NCBI GenBank assembly: GCA_031290985.1
Contig: JARLJW010000062.1
Location: 1-44,805, forward strand
From: Verrucomicrobiia bacterium
GTDB lineage: Bacteria; Verrucomicrobiota; Verrucomicrobiia; Limisphaerales; UBA11358
Direction: 5' to 3'
DNA length: 44,805 bases
Both the position numbers and the translations under genes were made by a program. The notes below the pieces were generated by a model. The model was not told the DNA's origin. It searched no databases and worked only from the letters and a program-made list of their open reading frames with translations. Shown one piece after another: positions 44,742 to 44,805 of the stretch (positions are counted from its first letter, which is position 1; every line of letters starts with the position of its first letter).

Positions 44742-44805
44742 ATGATTCCAGAGAAAATGTTTCATTCGATTTTGGCACTGGGTGAAAGGTGGCGCATCAA
44801 GCAGG
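44742..44805 (+). CDS. Truncated ORF at the window edge
   Basis: ATG 44742 opens MIPEKMFHSILALGERWRIK and runs out of the window. The pattern of a short helix followed by LGERWRI recalls the N-terminus of ISL3-type transposases, a weak resemblance from memory. No inverted repeat can be checked, since only the first 21 codons are seen. Confidence 0.3.
   Translation, partial: MIPEKMFHSILALGERWRIKQ

Overview
The window reads as a chromosomal segment of a GC-rich Gram-negative bacterium, most likely Verrucomicrobiota (Pedosphaera/Limisphaera-like). This rests on gene content and style: exported PKD and fibronectin-type proteins, a DUF3142 protein, plant-polysaccharide hydrolases, a phage-fibre-like surface protein, few Shine-Dalgarno sites, and intergenic mosaics of short GC-rich repeats. 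No rRNA or other decisive taxonomic marker is present, so the placement is inference.

Layout. 0.3-4.4 kb: a translationally coupled plant cell-wall cluster (CBM9-like/PKD protein, GH28, GH43). 4.6-6.4 kb: rpsB-tsf with a strong spacer hairpin and a textbook terminator. 6.6-9.1 kb: a large exported repeat protein and a small membrane protein resembling the Pycsar effector PycTM. 9.4-17.6 kb: an apolipoprotein N-acyltransferase-like gene (lnt) cut in two by an AT-rich 6.8-kb element. 18.0-24.5 kb: housekeeping genes (a membrane protein and dusB; ftsH; STAS protein, holA and a bifunctional-nuclease-domain protein). 24.8-32.3 kb: an MFS transporter, a DUF3142 protein, a long exported TPR/LysM-like gene broken by one in-frame TAA, and two tandem C39-like lipoproteins. 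32.5-44.7 kb: a GT87-type glycosyltransferase, metH, a fibronectin-III protein, ppdK, a CHAD protein and two coupled SPFH proteins. A truncated frame, perhaps a transposase, runs off the right edge.

The most interesting part is the element at about 9,811-16,617. Removing it restores a continuous lnt reading frame (...LKFS|WMNVGY...). Joining its two ends recreates an imperfect palindrome (two 19-nt arms, 16 of 19 positions matching) around a GTGA centre, as expected for attP of the large serine recombinase encoded at its left end. It also carries a second, small serine recombinase preceded by a 30-bp inverted repeat. A 1.1-kb non-coding block contains a candidate structured RNA of about 560 nt with its own promoter-like and terminator signals. 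There is a divergently transcribed orphan gene, a run of five small ORFs (three excisionase-like HTH modules among them), and a second structured, terminator-ended region next to the right end. I see no phage structural, conjugation, replication, resistance or toxin gene, so what the element does is unknown. The structured RNA candidates and the lnt switch-like insertion are the strongest leads for something undescribed.
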